Of a stretch of 64,000 nt of DNA, positions 16,470 to 25,568 are shown in pieces. The position numbers and the translations under genes were made by a program. The notes beneath the pieces are model-generated. The model was not told where the DNA came from. It saw only the letters and a list, made by a program, of their open reading frames with translations, and did not search any database. Within the stretch, counting starts at the first letter, position 1, and each line of letters begins with the position of its first letter. Origin of the DNA: Butyrivibrio sp. AE3004. GTDB taxonomy: Bacteria > Bacillota > Clostridia > Lachnospirales > Lachnospiraceae. Where the stretch lies: NCBI RefSeq assembly GCF_000703165.1, contig NZ_JNLQ01000002.1, positions 3,100,001-3,164,000 of the forward strand, given 5' to 3'.

Positions 16470-18289
16470 TACTCTGATATTCCCTTCCGTTCTATTGTAT
16501 ACGGTTCATCATTTTTGTATACAGCGAAATTTTGAGTCATTATCTCATTTAAAGGAGTAACTCCGCCTGCAGCTTCTAAAAAGTCACACCCCCTACTGTT
16601 TACAATAAAAAAATCTATCTTTTCAGGTATATACATATTACTGCAAACAGGTTCTTTTAATATCACTCCGGAAAGCTGCGCTCTTTCACCTGCATTAGTG
16701 AGTATATCATTAAATTCCTCTTCCGGAATCAAATATTCTTTTGATGCACTTTCAAAATACAGATCGTATACCTTAGATCCCTTTGAAAAACAGCTCTTAT
16801 CAACAAAAGCCACATTGATTTCCCCCGGATGGTTTTCCTTAAAGTATTTGTCAATCTCTGCCATCTCTTTAATCATGAAAGGATCCACCCTGTAGGTTAG
16901 ATCAATGTTTTTATAGCTCCATACGATATTAATAACTGATATAAAAGCGGCAAAACCGGTAAACAAAACAGCTGCATATTCTTTGTTTTTCTTTATCATC
17001 AGGTAAAAAAACACAACAAATACGGCAAACAATATCGCTGTAGCCATACCAACAGGATACAACACATGCCCGTCGCCTGTCGCAATATCCGGAAACAGCT
17101 TTCTTAAGGGATACACAAACAAAAGCGCAATACTTCCTGTCGTGCAGGTATTATACATTCCCTTGAAAAACAGCCCCGTAAAAGCCATCCATACCATAAG
17201 CTTTATCAAGTCACCGCTTACTAGTTTATCATCATTGGAAATCCATGCAAACAAAATAGCTATAAAAGGAACTATTATCGGAGAAATATATCTTAAATGA
17301 ATAGCGGGAATATCTTCTCCGGGATTCTCTCTTGCCACTATAACAATGGTAATAACAAGAACCGATCCTGCAAGCAGAAGCAAGGCATAAGTTAAAAGTT
17401 TCTTACATCCATCGTCTAAAGATCTGCACCTAAGTACCGGAACTATCACAGGCAGAACAAAGAACGAAACACCGCAGGCTGCGGCGTAATAAAGGAGCAC
17501 ATAAACAATATATCGCAGGGAATCTCCACTTATAAATTCCCCAAAATCAAGCGCCCCACTTGCTATATAAAAATTTGAAATACTTCCCAGAATGATTTTT
17601 CTTAAAACAAAATATCCACAAAAGGCCACTGAGGAAATAATAAGTGTATTTCTCATTTTTATCGAATTATTGGATCTGTAAAAAAAGAATTCGAAAATTT
17701 CAGCTGCAACAAAGGCCAGAAACACACATATTCCTATCTCCTTCGTAAAATACGATAGAAGTGAGAAAATAAGAAACGCTATAAGATATCTGGTCTTCTT
17801 ATATTTGTAATATAAAAGAACGTAATAAAAAGCAGCGCAGACAACCGGAAAATACAGATTTTCCGGCATAAAAGTCGCAGATATTGAGATATCGGGCCAA
17901 ATATAAATAAGTCCTGCGGCGTACAAGCAATATCTTTTACCAGCACCAAGTTCCATGCACAAAAAATAGCAGATAACAAATGGGATGGACATAAGTACTG
18001 AATTGACAAACATTATTGCCCTGACTCTCAGCGCTATATTTTTTATAAAAAAAGCAGGAAGCATCACAAAAGAATACGCAAGCTTTGTAAACTGAAGCTC
18101 TGCCCCATGGAGTTCTAATACTGTCCCTTTGAAAATGCATTTTGCCATATCGTAATATATAAGTTCGTCAGGATAGGTTTCCATAGCTTTGCTATAGTTT
18201 GATAAAAAATATAAAGCAGCCACATGAACAAGGAAAACTGCCGTCAGTATGATTTTTTCCTTTTTCTCTAATCCTTTTTTCCCCTTCAA
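16469..18289 (-). CDS. Polytopic membrane glycosyltransferase, GT-C-like
   Basis: 606 residues with about 12 membrane helices and a soluble C-terminal ~130 residues. An early extracytoplasmic acidic pair (METYPDELIYYDMAK) matches the position of the catalytic Asp/Glu of the PMT/ArnT GT-C fold. It probably uses the polyprenyl-phosphate sugar from the next gene to modify the glycan outside the membrane; this is inference. The start is TTG at 18289 in a TTGA overlap with the upstream ABC ATPase stop, and GAGGTG lies upstream; no ATG occurs before residue 36. Confidence 0.75.
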   Translation of the reverse strand: MKGKKGLEKKEKIILTAVFLVHVAALYFLSNYSKAMETYPDELIYYDMAKCIFKGTVLELHGAELQFTKLAYSFVMLPAFFIKNIALRVRAIMFVNSVLMSIPFVICYFLCMELGAGKRYCLYAAGLIYIWPDISISATFMPENLYFPVVCAAFYYVLLYYKYKKTRYLIAFLIFSLLSYFTKEIGICVFLAFVAAEIFEFFFYRSNNSIKMRNTLIISSVAFCGYFVLRKIILGSISNFYIASGALDFGEFISGDSLRYIVYVLLYYAAACGVSFFVLPVIVPVLRCRSLDDGCKKLLTYALLLLAGSVLVITIVIVARENPGEDIPAIHLRYISPIIVPFIAILFAWISNDDKLVSGDLIKLMVWMAFTGLFFKGMYNTCTTGSIALLFVYPLRKLFPDIATGDGHVLYPVGMATAILFAVFVVFFYLMIKKNKEYAAVLFTGFAAFISVINIVWSYKNIDLTYRVDPFMIKEMAEIDKYFKENHPGEINVAFVDKSCFSKGSKVYDLYFESASKEYLIPEEEFNDILTNAGERAQLSGVILKEPVCSNMYIPEKIDFFIVNSRGCDFLEAAGGVTPLNEIMTQNFAVYKNDEPYTIERKGISE

Positions 18290-19521
18290 TCCTGCATCAC
18301 CTCGTCTGCCGGCTCAAGTACCCACTCATGTGAAATACGGGCAATTCCCTCATCCTCAGTACTTGACGTCACAGTAAATTCAACTGCGTTCTTCCAGTAA
18401 TCCACAGGAAATTCCTCCTGGGTTTCTATCATTACATCTATGCGGTATTCTCCCGCTATAAGCGAGAGCTTTGGCATTATAAACTCAAAGCTCCCATCCT
18501 TCTTCAAGGTTATCTTTCCCATGTGCTCGGCTCTTGTACTTGTGCCGTAGCACAGTTCGCCGTCATTTCTGTAGATTCTTACTCCGAAAAATACATAATC
18601 TATTTCTTTTTGGACAGTATAGTCCACCCTGATCGTACACGAGTCTTCAGTATCAAGCCTGTTTACCGTTTCTTTGTTCCGAAGAAGTCTGACCCTTGTT
18701 ATTCTTGCCTCTCCGCTGCCGTATCTGTTTTTTTCAAATGTAAAGCTCTTTTCTTCCCCACCTGTCTCTTTCCTGTCATCATCCTGCTTCGATAAAAAAT
18801 CCAGGTAAACAGGACCCAGCTCACTTGGCTTTCCCTCTGCCTTAACCTTTCCGTCCTGAATCCAAATGCATCTGTCGCACAGCTGCTCTATCTGCCTCAT
18901 CGAATGTGATACAAGAACTATCGTCGTTCCGTTCCCCAGTATTTCTCTAAGTCTGTTGTAACATTTAGCCTGAAAAGCAGCATCTCCCACGACAAGAATC
19001 TCATCTATAAGAAGTATGTCAGCATTTACGTTAATCGCAACAGCAAAGGCAAGACGCATATACATTCCCGATGAGTAGGTTCTGACTGGGTTATCAATAT
19101 AGTCCTCAAGCTCTGAAAAAGCTATTATATCATCAAGCCTTTCCTCTATCTCTCTGTGAGTAAGGCCAAATATTGCAGCATTTATAAAAATATTTTCTCT
19201 TCCCGTCATATCCTCATGAAAGCCAGCACCAAGCTCAAGAAGGCTTGATACTCTGCCGTTCATAATGATTTTTCCTGAATCGGGATAAATGATTCTTGTA
19301 AGCATCTTAAGAGTAGTACTTTTACCACATCCGTTATGCCCTATAAGCGCAACTGCCTCTCCCCTCTTTACCTTGAAGCTTAGCCCATTTATGACCTGTC
19401 TCATCTCATAGCTTCTTCTCTTTTTGAAAAGAGATGCTTCCTTCAGGGTAAAGCCTTTATCATAATAAACTCTGAAGCTTTTATCTATATTATCTACTTC
19501 TATAGCGTATTCTTCCTGCAT
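18286..19521 (-). CDS. wzt: Polysaccharide ABC exporter ATP-binding protein with Wzt carbohydrate-binding tail
   Basis: About 411 residues. The ATPase domain has Walker A GHNGCGKST, signature YSSGM, Walker B ILLIDE and LVSHS. Residues ~265-405 form a beta-rich extension (GEARITRVRLLRN, then GKITLKKDGSFEF) matching Wzt_C, which in O-antigen exporters binds the non-reducing terminus of the finished chain. I use ATG 19521 because GGGAG precedes it; ATG 19533 adds four residues without a ribosome site. It follows the permease by 14 bases and couples to the GT-C gene by a 4-base overlap. It is exporter 1 of the cluster. Confidence 0.93.
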   Translation of the reverse strand: MQEEYAIEVDNIDKSFRVYYDKGFTLKEASLFKKRRSYEMRQVINGLSFKVKRGEAVALIGHNGCGKSTTLKMLTRIIYPDSGKIIMNGRVSSLLELGAGFHEDMTGRENIFINAAIFGLTHREIEERLDDIIAFSELEDYIDNPVRTYSSGMYMRLAFAVAINVNADILLIDEILVVGDAAFQAKCYNRLREILGNGTTIVLVSHSMRQIEQLCDRCIWIQDGKVKAEGKPSELGPVYLDFLSKQDDDRKETGGEEKSFTFEKNRYGSGEARITRVRLLRNKETVNRLDTEDSCTIRVDYTVQKEIDYVFFGVRIYRNDGELCYGTSTRAEHMGKITLKKDGSFEFIMPKLSLIAGEYRIDVMIETQEEFPVDYWKNAVEFTVTSSTEDEGIARISHEWVLEPADEVMQD

Positions 19522-19535
19522 TCCCGCTCCCATTT

Positions 19536-20324
19536 TTATAAATATTCCGCAAATCGGCGCTTTAACTTATTGAACAAGTGCCATCCCACTATCAAAAAGC
19601 CGCCTCCCATCACACATGCTATAGCCAGCGTATCAAGCTCCGGTGTCTGCTGATAATATAGGATATCCCTGTACGCCACTATAACTGAGGTCATCGGATT
19701 TAAATAAAAAAGCTTTACCAGTTTTCCCGGGATCATATCCACGGAATACATCACCGGTGTCATAAACTGCCAAGCCATGGTAATTATGGTCAGCATATAT
19801 TTTACATCCCTTAAGTAGACCGCCCATGCGCTGAATATAAAAACTAGCCCGAGAGCAAGAGAAAATTCTATCATCATTATAAGAGGAAGGTACACAAGCA
19901 CAAAAGGATTGGACAGTCTCCCCGCAACAAGAAGTGCTATAAACACAATGCTGAAGCACAAAAGCATATTAATAAACTGGCTGACAACATATGAAATCGG
20001 TATTACTTCCCGTGGAAAGTATATTTTTCTAACCATGTTTTCAGCATCCCTAAGACACCCACAGCCCTCACTCATACAGGTTGCAAAAAATATCCAGGGA
20101 ATAAGTGTTACAAATAAAAAAAGTGAATACTGCTCAATGTTGTTACTCATGATAACTGAAAACAGTATCGTATATACTATCAGCTGAAAAAGCGGATTTA
20201 AAAAAGTCCATAAAAAACCAAGTGCAGATCCCTTGTATCTTCCTCTAAGATTTCTGTGCACCTGGCTGAAAATCATCTCGCGATATGCGTATATTTCCTG
20301 TATTCGTTCGGTTGTAGATTCCAT
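19536..20324 (-). CDS. wzm: Polysaccharide ABC exporter permease (Wzm type)
   Basis: 262 residues, normal family length. It has the amphipathic start EMIFSQVHRNLRGRYKGSALG and FLWTFLNPLFQL, then six hydrophobic helices, with VKYMLTIITMAWQFMTPVMY as the typical late segment. It forms the channel for a lipid-linked glycan with the ATPase just downstream. GAGGGATAA precedes ATG 20324. It lies 57 bases after the reductase gene and opens the export module of this half. Confidence 0.93.
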   Translation of the reverse strand: MESTTERIQEIYAYREMIFSQVHRNLRGRYKGSALGFLWTFLNPLFQLIVYTILFSVIMSNNIEQYSLFLFVTLIPWIFFATCMSEGCGCLRDAENMVRKIYFPREVIPISYVVSQFINMLLCFSIVFIALLVAGRLSNPFVLVYLPLIMMIEFSLALGLVFIFSAWAVYLRDVKYMLTIITMAWQFMTPVMYSVDMIPGKLVKLFYLNPMTSVIVAYRDILYYQQTPELDTLAIACVMGGGFLIVGWHLFNKLKRRFAEYL

Positions 20325-20381
20325 TTATCCCTCATCTTTAAGCATCAAAAATGCTTTTGCTTTTCATTCCCGGATGAAAGC

Positions 20382-21323
20382 TCATTTAGATTTATTTTCT
20401 CTATTTGCATAGTAGTCGAAAACTTCTCTGACGGTATCAAAAATGGTGTACTGCGGCTCCCATCCCAGCTTTTCTGTAATCTTGCCGTGATCACACCAGG
20501 TAACCGGGTTCTCCGAAGGACGTATCAGTTCAGGGTCAGTCTCTATGGTAATGGGCTGGTCCGAAAGACTTATAATATATTCAAGGATTTTCCTAAGAGG
20601 AACCGCCTGTCCGCTTCCGACATTATAGATTTCATGACAGTCATCACTTTCAATTATCAGTCGATATGCCCGTACAACATCTCTGATATTGCAAAAATCA
20701 CGGCTAAGATCTAAATTTCCAACCCTCATTACTCCGGGCTTTTTACTGAGGGAAATATCTGCTGCCTGACTGCACCATGAAGGAATAATGAAATTCTCCC
20801 CCTGTCCGATACCTGTATGATTAAATGCTCTTACGTGATATACCTTCATACCGTAGTAATCACGATAAATTGATGAGAACTTTTCAAGCATTACCTTTGA
20901 TACACCATAAGGATTGGAACCTCCAAGCTCTCTGGTCTCATCCATAGGTCCTTCTGCGCTGTTATATTCCTCACTGGAACCAATAAGGAGTATTTTTGTA
21001 TCATAATTATTCTCACGGACAGCCTCCAGTATGTTCAAGGCTCCGTTTACATTAACATCCACTGTTGTTTGAGGAATCTTCCATGACTGCCCTACGTTAC
21101 TTACTGCTGCCAGATTAACGATATGTGTGGCATTAACACTGCTGACAATCTCCCTTACCCTGTCGGGATCAGTAATGTCACAATGAAAAGTCCCATCCAT
21201 GTTAGAAGTATCTTTTATATCCGTAAGTCCGCTTCCGTATACTGTATATCCGTGTTCCTTAAATTCATCAGCAAGATATCCTCCGGCAAACCCCTCTGCG
21301 CCGAAGATTAAAACCTTTTTCAT
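20382..21323 (-). CDS. NAD(P)-dependent sugar epimerase/reductase, GDP-4-dehydro-6-deoxymannose reductase-like
   Basis: 313 residues. It has a Rossmann motif GAEGFAGGYLADEF, NLAAVSNVGQSW, LIGSSEEY and YGVSKVMLEKF with the active-site Tyr/Lys. SEEYN and IPSWCSQAADI recall RMD, which makes GDP-D-rhamnose from GDP-4-dehydro-6-deoxymannose. No GDP-mannose 4,6-dehydratase gene lies in the window, so the substrate would come from elsewhere, or this is another deoxysugar reductase. TGAGGGGAAATT precedes ATG 21323. It sits 9 bases after a GT4 gene. The SDR-family call is firm, the exact reaction less so. Confidence 0.8.
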   Translation of the reverse strand: MKKVLIFGAEGFAGGYLADEFKEHGYTVYGSGLTDIKDTSNMDGTFHCDITDPDRVREIVSSVNATHIVNLAAVSNVGQSWKIPQTTVDVNVNGALNILEAVRENNYDTKILLIGSSEEYNSAEGPMDETRELGGSNPYGVSKVMLEKFSSIYRDYYGMKVYHVRAFNHTGIGQGENFIIPSWCSQAADISLSKKPGVMRVGNLDLSRDFCNIRDVVRAYRLIIESDDCHEIYNVGSGQAVPLRKILEYIISLSDQPITIETDPELIRPSENPVTWCDHGKITEKLGWEPQYTIFDTVREVFDYYANRENKSK

Positions 21324-21332
21324 AATTTCCCC

Positions 21333-22463
21333 TCATTTATAAATCGTAACTCCAGAAAGCTGTCTGGTCTTAAACAGTTTATACTGTTCTTCTACAAACC
21401 GTTTTAGCCTTTCCTTAAATACACTCTCATCAAATTCCATTGCATGTGAGCGCAGCTTTTCCTTATCAAAACTCATTTTTTCAAATCTATGAAGTGCATC
21501 AATAAGTGATTCCGGCGTCGGTTCATCAAAAAATATTCCCGTTTCATTTTCAATGACCGTCTCCAGAATTCCACCTTTTCCGAGTGCGATAACCGGTCTT
21601 CCGCTCGCCTGTGCTTCAAGCGGCGTTATACCAAAATCCTCAACTCCCGGAAATATCAGAGCCTTGCATTTGGCATAGTACTCCAACAGCTCTTCATCCG
21701 GCACAAAACCAAGAAACTTTACAGTAGGGCCCGCCATTGCTTCAAGCTCTTTTCTCATAGGTCCCGTTCCTATAACGTATAACGGAAGCTTTTCCCTGGT
21801 ACATGCCTTAACGGCAAGCTCTATTCCCTTATACTCCTGAAGCCTCGATACGCAGAGGAAGTATCCCCCATCCTCAATCGAAGTATGAAACATTTTCATA
21901 CGGACCGGACAGTGGATCACATAGGCATCCCGCCTGTAATGCTTATGGATTCTTCTTGCAACATTTACCGAATTGGCAACAAAAACATCGACCCTGGCCG
22001 CAGTTGCAAAGTCCCACACTCTCATAAAGGTCATAAAATAGGATATCATCTTGTTCCGAAAAGAGCCTTTTCCCGTAAGTGGACCTATATAGTTTCCCCT
22101 CTGCTCCCATGCATATCTCATGGGTGTATTGCAGTAACAGATATGAAGAGTATCAGGTCCTGTAATTACACTTTTCCCAACACTTGTACTGCTGCTTATA
22201 ACGACATCATATTTATTTAGGTCAATGCTCTCCATTGCCGTAGGCATAAACGGAAAAAGCTTTCTGTGATCAAGCTGCTTTTTTGTGGTCTTTTGCAAAT
22301 GCGTGGTTCTGATATCAGCTTCTCTTAGAGTCTTCGACATGTTCATCCTGTTACATATCGATGTGTAAATCGGAGCTTCAGGAAAAGCTTCATGCATATT
22401 TATAATTACATTTTCGGCACCTCCCATAAAGGGAAGCCAGTCGTGTACAATCGCTACTTTCAT
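21333..22463 (-). CDS. GT4 glycosyltransferase (WbaZ-like mannosyltransferase family)
   Basis: 376 residues from ATG 22463, preceded by AAAGGA; a longer frame to 22508 runs into the upstream gene and adds residues unlike the family. The N-terminus MKVAIVHDWLPFMGGAENV is characteristic of a GT4 group that includes WbaZ mannosyltransferases. YCNTPMRYAWEQ and the donor-binding FPGVEDFGITPLEAQASG support this. The EX7E glutamates are in EDFGITPLE. It should transfer a hexose from GDP- or UDP-sugar to the growing glycan. Confidence 0.9.
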   Translation of the reverse strand: MKVAIVHDWLPFMGGAENVIINMHEAFPEAPIYTSICNRMNMSKTLREADIRTTHLQKTTKKQLDHRKLFPFMPTAMESIDLNKYDVVISSSTSVGKSVITGPDTLHICYCNTPMRYAWEQRGNYIGPLTGKGSFRNKMISYFMTFMRVWDFATAARVDVFVANSVNVARRIHKHYRRDAYVIHCPVRMKMFHTSIEDGGYFLCVSRLQEYKGIELAVKACTREKLPLYVIGTGPMRKELEAMAGPTVKFLGFVPDEELLEYYAKCKALIFPGVEDFGITPLEAQASGRPVIALGKGGILETVIENETGIFFDEPTPESLIDALHRFEKMSFDKEKLRSHAMEFDESVFKERLKRFVEEQYKLFKTRQLSGVTIYK

Positions 22464-22479
22464 CAAATATCCTTTGAAT

Positions 22480-23667
22480 TTACCTGTCCGCCTTATTATC
22501 ACAAACATAACGGATCATATTTTCAAGCTTGCCTCTTATTATATCCCAGTTAAACCGCCTGTTTACATATTCTTTTCCATGTTCTCCCATGGATTTGTTT
22601 AAACCGGGCTCGTTTATAAGCTTGTCCGTATATTCCTTAAATTCTTCATAGTTCCTGTAATAAAAACCTCCGCCGCTTTTCTCGCAGTGTCCCTTAAGAA
22701 CTGGACAGTCCCCATTTACAAGTACGCTCTTACAAAGCGAAAAGGCTTCAAGTACAACTATGGACAGACTCTCATATTTCGAAGGAAGAACCAGAAACTC
22801 TGCCCCCGCAATGGCATTAAACTTTTCCTCATCACTTACAAATCCAAGACATTTTATGTTCCTATGCTCGGGAATATCTATAAGCTTTTTTCCTATCATC
22901 AAAAGAGTAATATCACTATCTGTTTCATCACAATATCTTATAAAATCTTCTATAAGTCTGTCGCAGTTTTTTCCGACATCAATTCTTCCCGCATAAATTA
23001 TGTATTTTCCAAGCCCATATTTCTTCTTTATGTATTCATGGTCTATTTTATCAGGAATTTCAACACCTGCACCACCCATGCAGGATGGAATATCGTAGTT
23101 ATTGTATATGCCACGTATAAGTGCTTTTTCCTCATCTGTCTGAAAAACAAAAGCAGCAGGAGATGAAAACAGTTTTTCAAATATTTCCATCCTCAAATAC
23201 GGTTCATCATGAGCAAACGGAATAAGAATCGATTTTTCTGCCACTTCACGTATTCCTGCAACAGTAGGATAGTACAGATAAGTGCAGAAAATAAAGACGT
23301 CTGTTTCTTTCTTATTTTTTCTTATAAACTCTATAAGTTTCGGAGAAAAAGGTCCCTGCTCAACAAGCCAGTTTTCCTGGGTCTGCAACTTGCTGTCTCC
23401 ATATACCACCATCTCATTAAGCCTTAGAAATTTCCTTATTCTCCTTGGATGTTCCACGGGAAATCTGTAAACAGTTATGCCATTTATATCCTCAACATCA
23501 TTTTCATATACATTTTCCCATGTGTTATAATCCTCTGCCTTAGTGGTTATAACGCTTACTTCAAAATCTTCAATTTTGTTAATCTGTTCTGCAAGCTGTC
23601 TTGTCAGAAGCTCTGCTCCGCCATTTATATTAAGACCATATCTTTGTACTATGAAGCATACTTTCAT
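22480..23667 (-). CDS. GT4 glycosyltransferase
   Basis: 395 residues. The N-terminal glycine loop is RYGLNINGGAELLTRQLAEQ; the donor half has YIIYAGRIDVGKNCDRLIEDF and the EX7E-type motif LPSKYESLSIVVLEAFSL. Both Rossmann halves appear intact. The start codon overlaps the upstream coiled-coil gene's stop as TAATG, and the next GT4 gene begins 16 bases on. Its sugar cannot be read from sequence; the GDP-deoxyhexose reductase nearby hints at a deoxyhexose or mannose step. Confidence 0.9.
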   Translation of the reverse strand: MKVCFIVQRYGLNINGGAELLTRQLAEQINKIEDFEVSVITTKAEDYNTWENVYENDVEDINGITVYRFPVEHPRRIRKFLRLNEMVVYGDSKLQTQENWLVEQGPFSPKLIEFIRKNKKETDVFIFCTYLYYPTVAGIREVAEKSILIPFAHDEPYLRMEIFEKLFSSPAAFVFQTDEEKALIRGIYNNYDIPSCMGGAGVEIPDKIDHEYIKKKYGLGKYIIYAGRIDVGKNCDRLIEDFIRYCDETDSDITLLMIGKKLIDIPEHRNIKCLGFVSDEEKFNAIAGAEFLVLPSKYESLSIVVLEAFSLCKSVLVNGDCPVLKGHCEKSGGGFYYRNYEEFKEYTDKLINEPGLNKSMGEHGKEYVNRRFNWDIIRGKLENMIRYVCDNKADR

Positions 23668-24137
23668 TATTGTTTGCTCTCTTCTATGGAAGCTTTCAGT
23701 AAATCCATCTCCTCCCGGAGTCTTCTGTTCTCCCTTTTTATATCCTCATTTTCTGATTTAAGGCGCATTAAACCTGTTCTTAGATCTTCTATCTGCATTT
23801 CAAAAGAATCATAAACTTCTTTTTGTTTTCTTGAAAAAAGCGCAAACCCGAAATTATTGTCGCTGTTTTTTATTTCAACGTCAAAATCGCCCTTCACATA
23901 TAACAATATCTCTGCAAGAGCGTCAGCTACATTCCTGTTAAAAAGACTTTGCATCGGGTATAACCTGTAAAAAATATTTCTCATCTTTCTTCTGAGCCTG
24001 CCATCTTTTTTCTCGCTCACAGACTCTCTTGCTTTTTTTACATATTGCTGCAATCTGTATTCATTAAAAGACATCCGGATTTTGCTCCTCCTGTTTGCAC
24101 TTTCAAAATGATAAGAATTCTTTGTCCCGGAGATCAT
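23667..24137 (-). CDS. Small coiled-coil protein of unknown function
   Basis: 156 residues from ATG 24137, which shares ATGA with the stop of the upstream GT4 gene. An in-frame ATG at 24176 lies wholly in that gene. Residues ~30-70 are basic (RRKMRNIFYRLYPMQ) and could touch membrane or RNA; the C-terminal third (about 105-150) is a regular coiled coil, rich in E, L and R. I recognise no family. With 1- and 4-base overlaps to GT4 genes on both sides it is tightly bound to the glycan pathway, perhaps as a scaffold. Confidence 0.7.
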   Translation of the reverse strand: MISGTKNSYHFESANRRSKIRMSFNEYRLQQYVKKARESVSEKKDGRLRRKMRNIFYRLYPMQSLFNRNVADALAEILLYVKGDFDVEIKNSDNNFGFALFSRKQKEVYDSFEMQIEDLRTGLMRLKSENEDIKRENRRLREEMDLLKASIEESKQ

Positions 24138-25294
24138 CGTATTTCTTCTAAAAGGTGTTGTGCCGATTTCTCCCATGAGTATTCTTTTCTATAGTAATCT
24201 CTGATCTCGTTTTCCTTATAACCTTCTGCGCTTTTTTCTAGTGCTTCCATATCAAAGGAAGCGATATCAGTCGGATTAAAAAAATAACATCCCTTTGAAT
24301 AGATTTCACGCATTACCGGAATATCCGATACAGCGATGCGCTTAACTCCTGACATTATTGCTTCCATTGGTGGTATGCCAAAGCCTTCATATAGTGAAGG
24401 AAAAATAAACGCATATGCTTTTTGGTACAAAGCACGTAGTTCTTCCTCAGTCACATAACCTGTCTGAATAAGATTAGGGACTGCTGAAGCGCCACATAAA
24501 TCTCTCAAAATTCCAAAATCCTCTTTGTCCCCGGATTCATTTTCATTTAAAACAGACCTGTTTTTTCCTCCCGCTATTACAAATTTCATATCGGGATATT
24601 TATTGGCCAATTTTCTGATGTAAATCTGATTCTTGTGAAGGCCTTTTGTTCCAACACTGAGGCAAAATCTTTCACCCTCACTTATTCCCCATTTTTCAAG
24701 ACTATATTCAGTGCTGCATTCTTCTTTACAAATATGATTTGCAGAATTTGAAACTACCGTAATCCTGCTCTCATCAAGCTTATAATAACTCATAAGCTCG
24801 CGCTTACTAAATTCCGATACAGTGATTATTTTTTTACATCTTGGCAGCGTCAGATAATATCCTAGTCTGTATGAACGCCTAAACCTTTTCCCGTATGACC
24901 TTGGATATCTAATGAATGATATATCATGCGCAACAAGGTAATCGGGCTTTATTATGGGTGCTATCCCCGCAAACGTCAGAATTCTTCCACCTTTTTTTAA
25001 TGCAAATAATGGCAGATCTATCTGGGTCCATTTATTCCCTGTCCTCTTTCCGACTACCACTGTTTTAATATTGCTAAGTTCAGGCAGAATATTTAAGTTC
25101 TTATTTGGCAGGGCAAGAATTACCTCGCCGGGATTTACGATCCTGTCTATCTGTTTGATCAGTTCTATTCCATACCGCTGAACTCCGGTAATTTTCTGAG
25201 TAAAAATTTTTCCATTAATTATTACTGGATGCTTTTTATCCACCCCATTTTTATTTGTTTTTTCATCCCCCACTTTTCTTAGTTTAATAACCAT
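24134..25294 (-). CDS. GT4 glycosyltransferase, first gene of the polysaccharide cluster
   Basis: About 386 residues. It has INGKIFTQKITGVQRYGIEL, the usual start of this GT4 group (GVQRY/GIxRY), then ITVSEFSKREL, LSVGTKGLHKNQ and FPSLYEGFGIPPMEAIMSG with the EX7E glutamates. I place the start at ATG 25294; a TTG at 25315 extends the frame, and neither has a strong ribosome site. It faces the divergent kinase gene across about 270 bases, which should hold the promoter of the whole cluster. Confidence 0.88.
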   Translation of the reverse strand: MVIKLRKVGDEKTNKNGVDKKHPVIINGKIFTQKITGVQRYGIELIKQIDRIVNPGEVILALPNKNLNILPELSNIKTVVVGKRTGNKWTQIDLPLFALKKGGRILTFAGIAPIIKPDYLVAHDISFIRYPRSYGKRFRRSYRLGYYLTLPRCKKIITVSEFSKRELMSYYKLDESRITVVSNSANHICKEECSTEYSLEKWGISEGERFCLSVGTKGLHKNQIYIRKLANKYPDMKFVIAGGKNRSVLNENESGDKEDFGILRDLCGASAVPNLIQTGYVTEEELRALYQKAYAFIFPSLYEGFGIPPMEAIMSGVKRIAVSDIPVMREIYSKGCYFFNPTDIASFDMEALEKSAEGYKENEIRDYYRKEYSWEKSAQHLLEEIR

Positions 25295-25568
25295 CTCGTT
25301 AATATAATCTCGCAATCTTTGTATTTAAATGAAAAAACTGTATTATTTTTATGTTTAAATGCGCTCATCCGCTTGAATTTCCGAATTCCATTAACCAATT
25401 ATACCCTATTATTGTTTTTTCCACGAATTATTATACTTATATTCCCCAAGAATCTTTATAAAAATTTCACCAAATTACATTTTTACATAATTGAATGTAA
25501 AAATCTGTCTCTGTTAAGATTATTGTGGATGCGTATATTTTAGGCTTTTTCATTATGAGGCTTTGCTT
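25295..25568. promoter_or_regulatory. Divergent control region between glycan cluster and hybrid kinase
   Basis: About 270 AT-rich bases. On the minus strand two TATAAT-like -10 boxes occur in the segment 25400-25440, without a convincing -35. At 25479-25504 there is a perfect 10-base inverted repeat (ATTTTTACAT / ATGTAAAAAT, 6-base spacer), a possible operator lying between the two start sites. Both directions probably start here. Confidence 0.45.
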
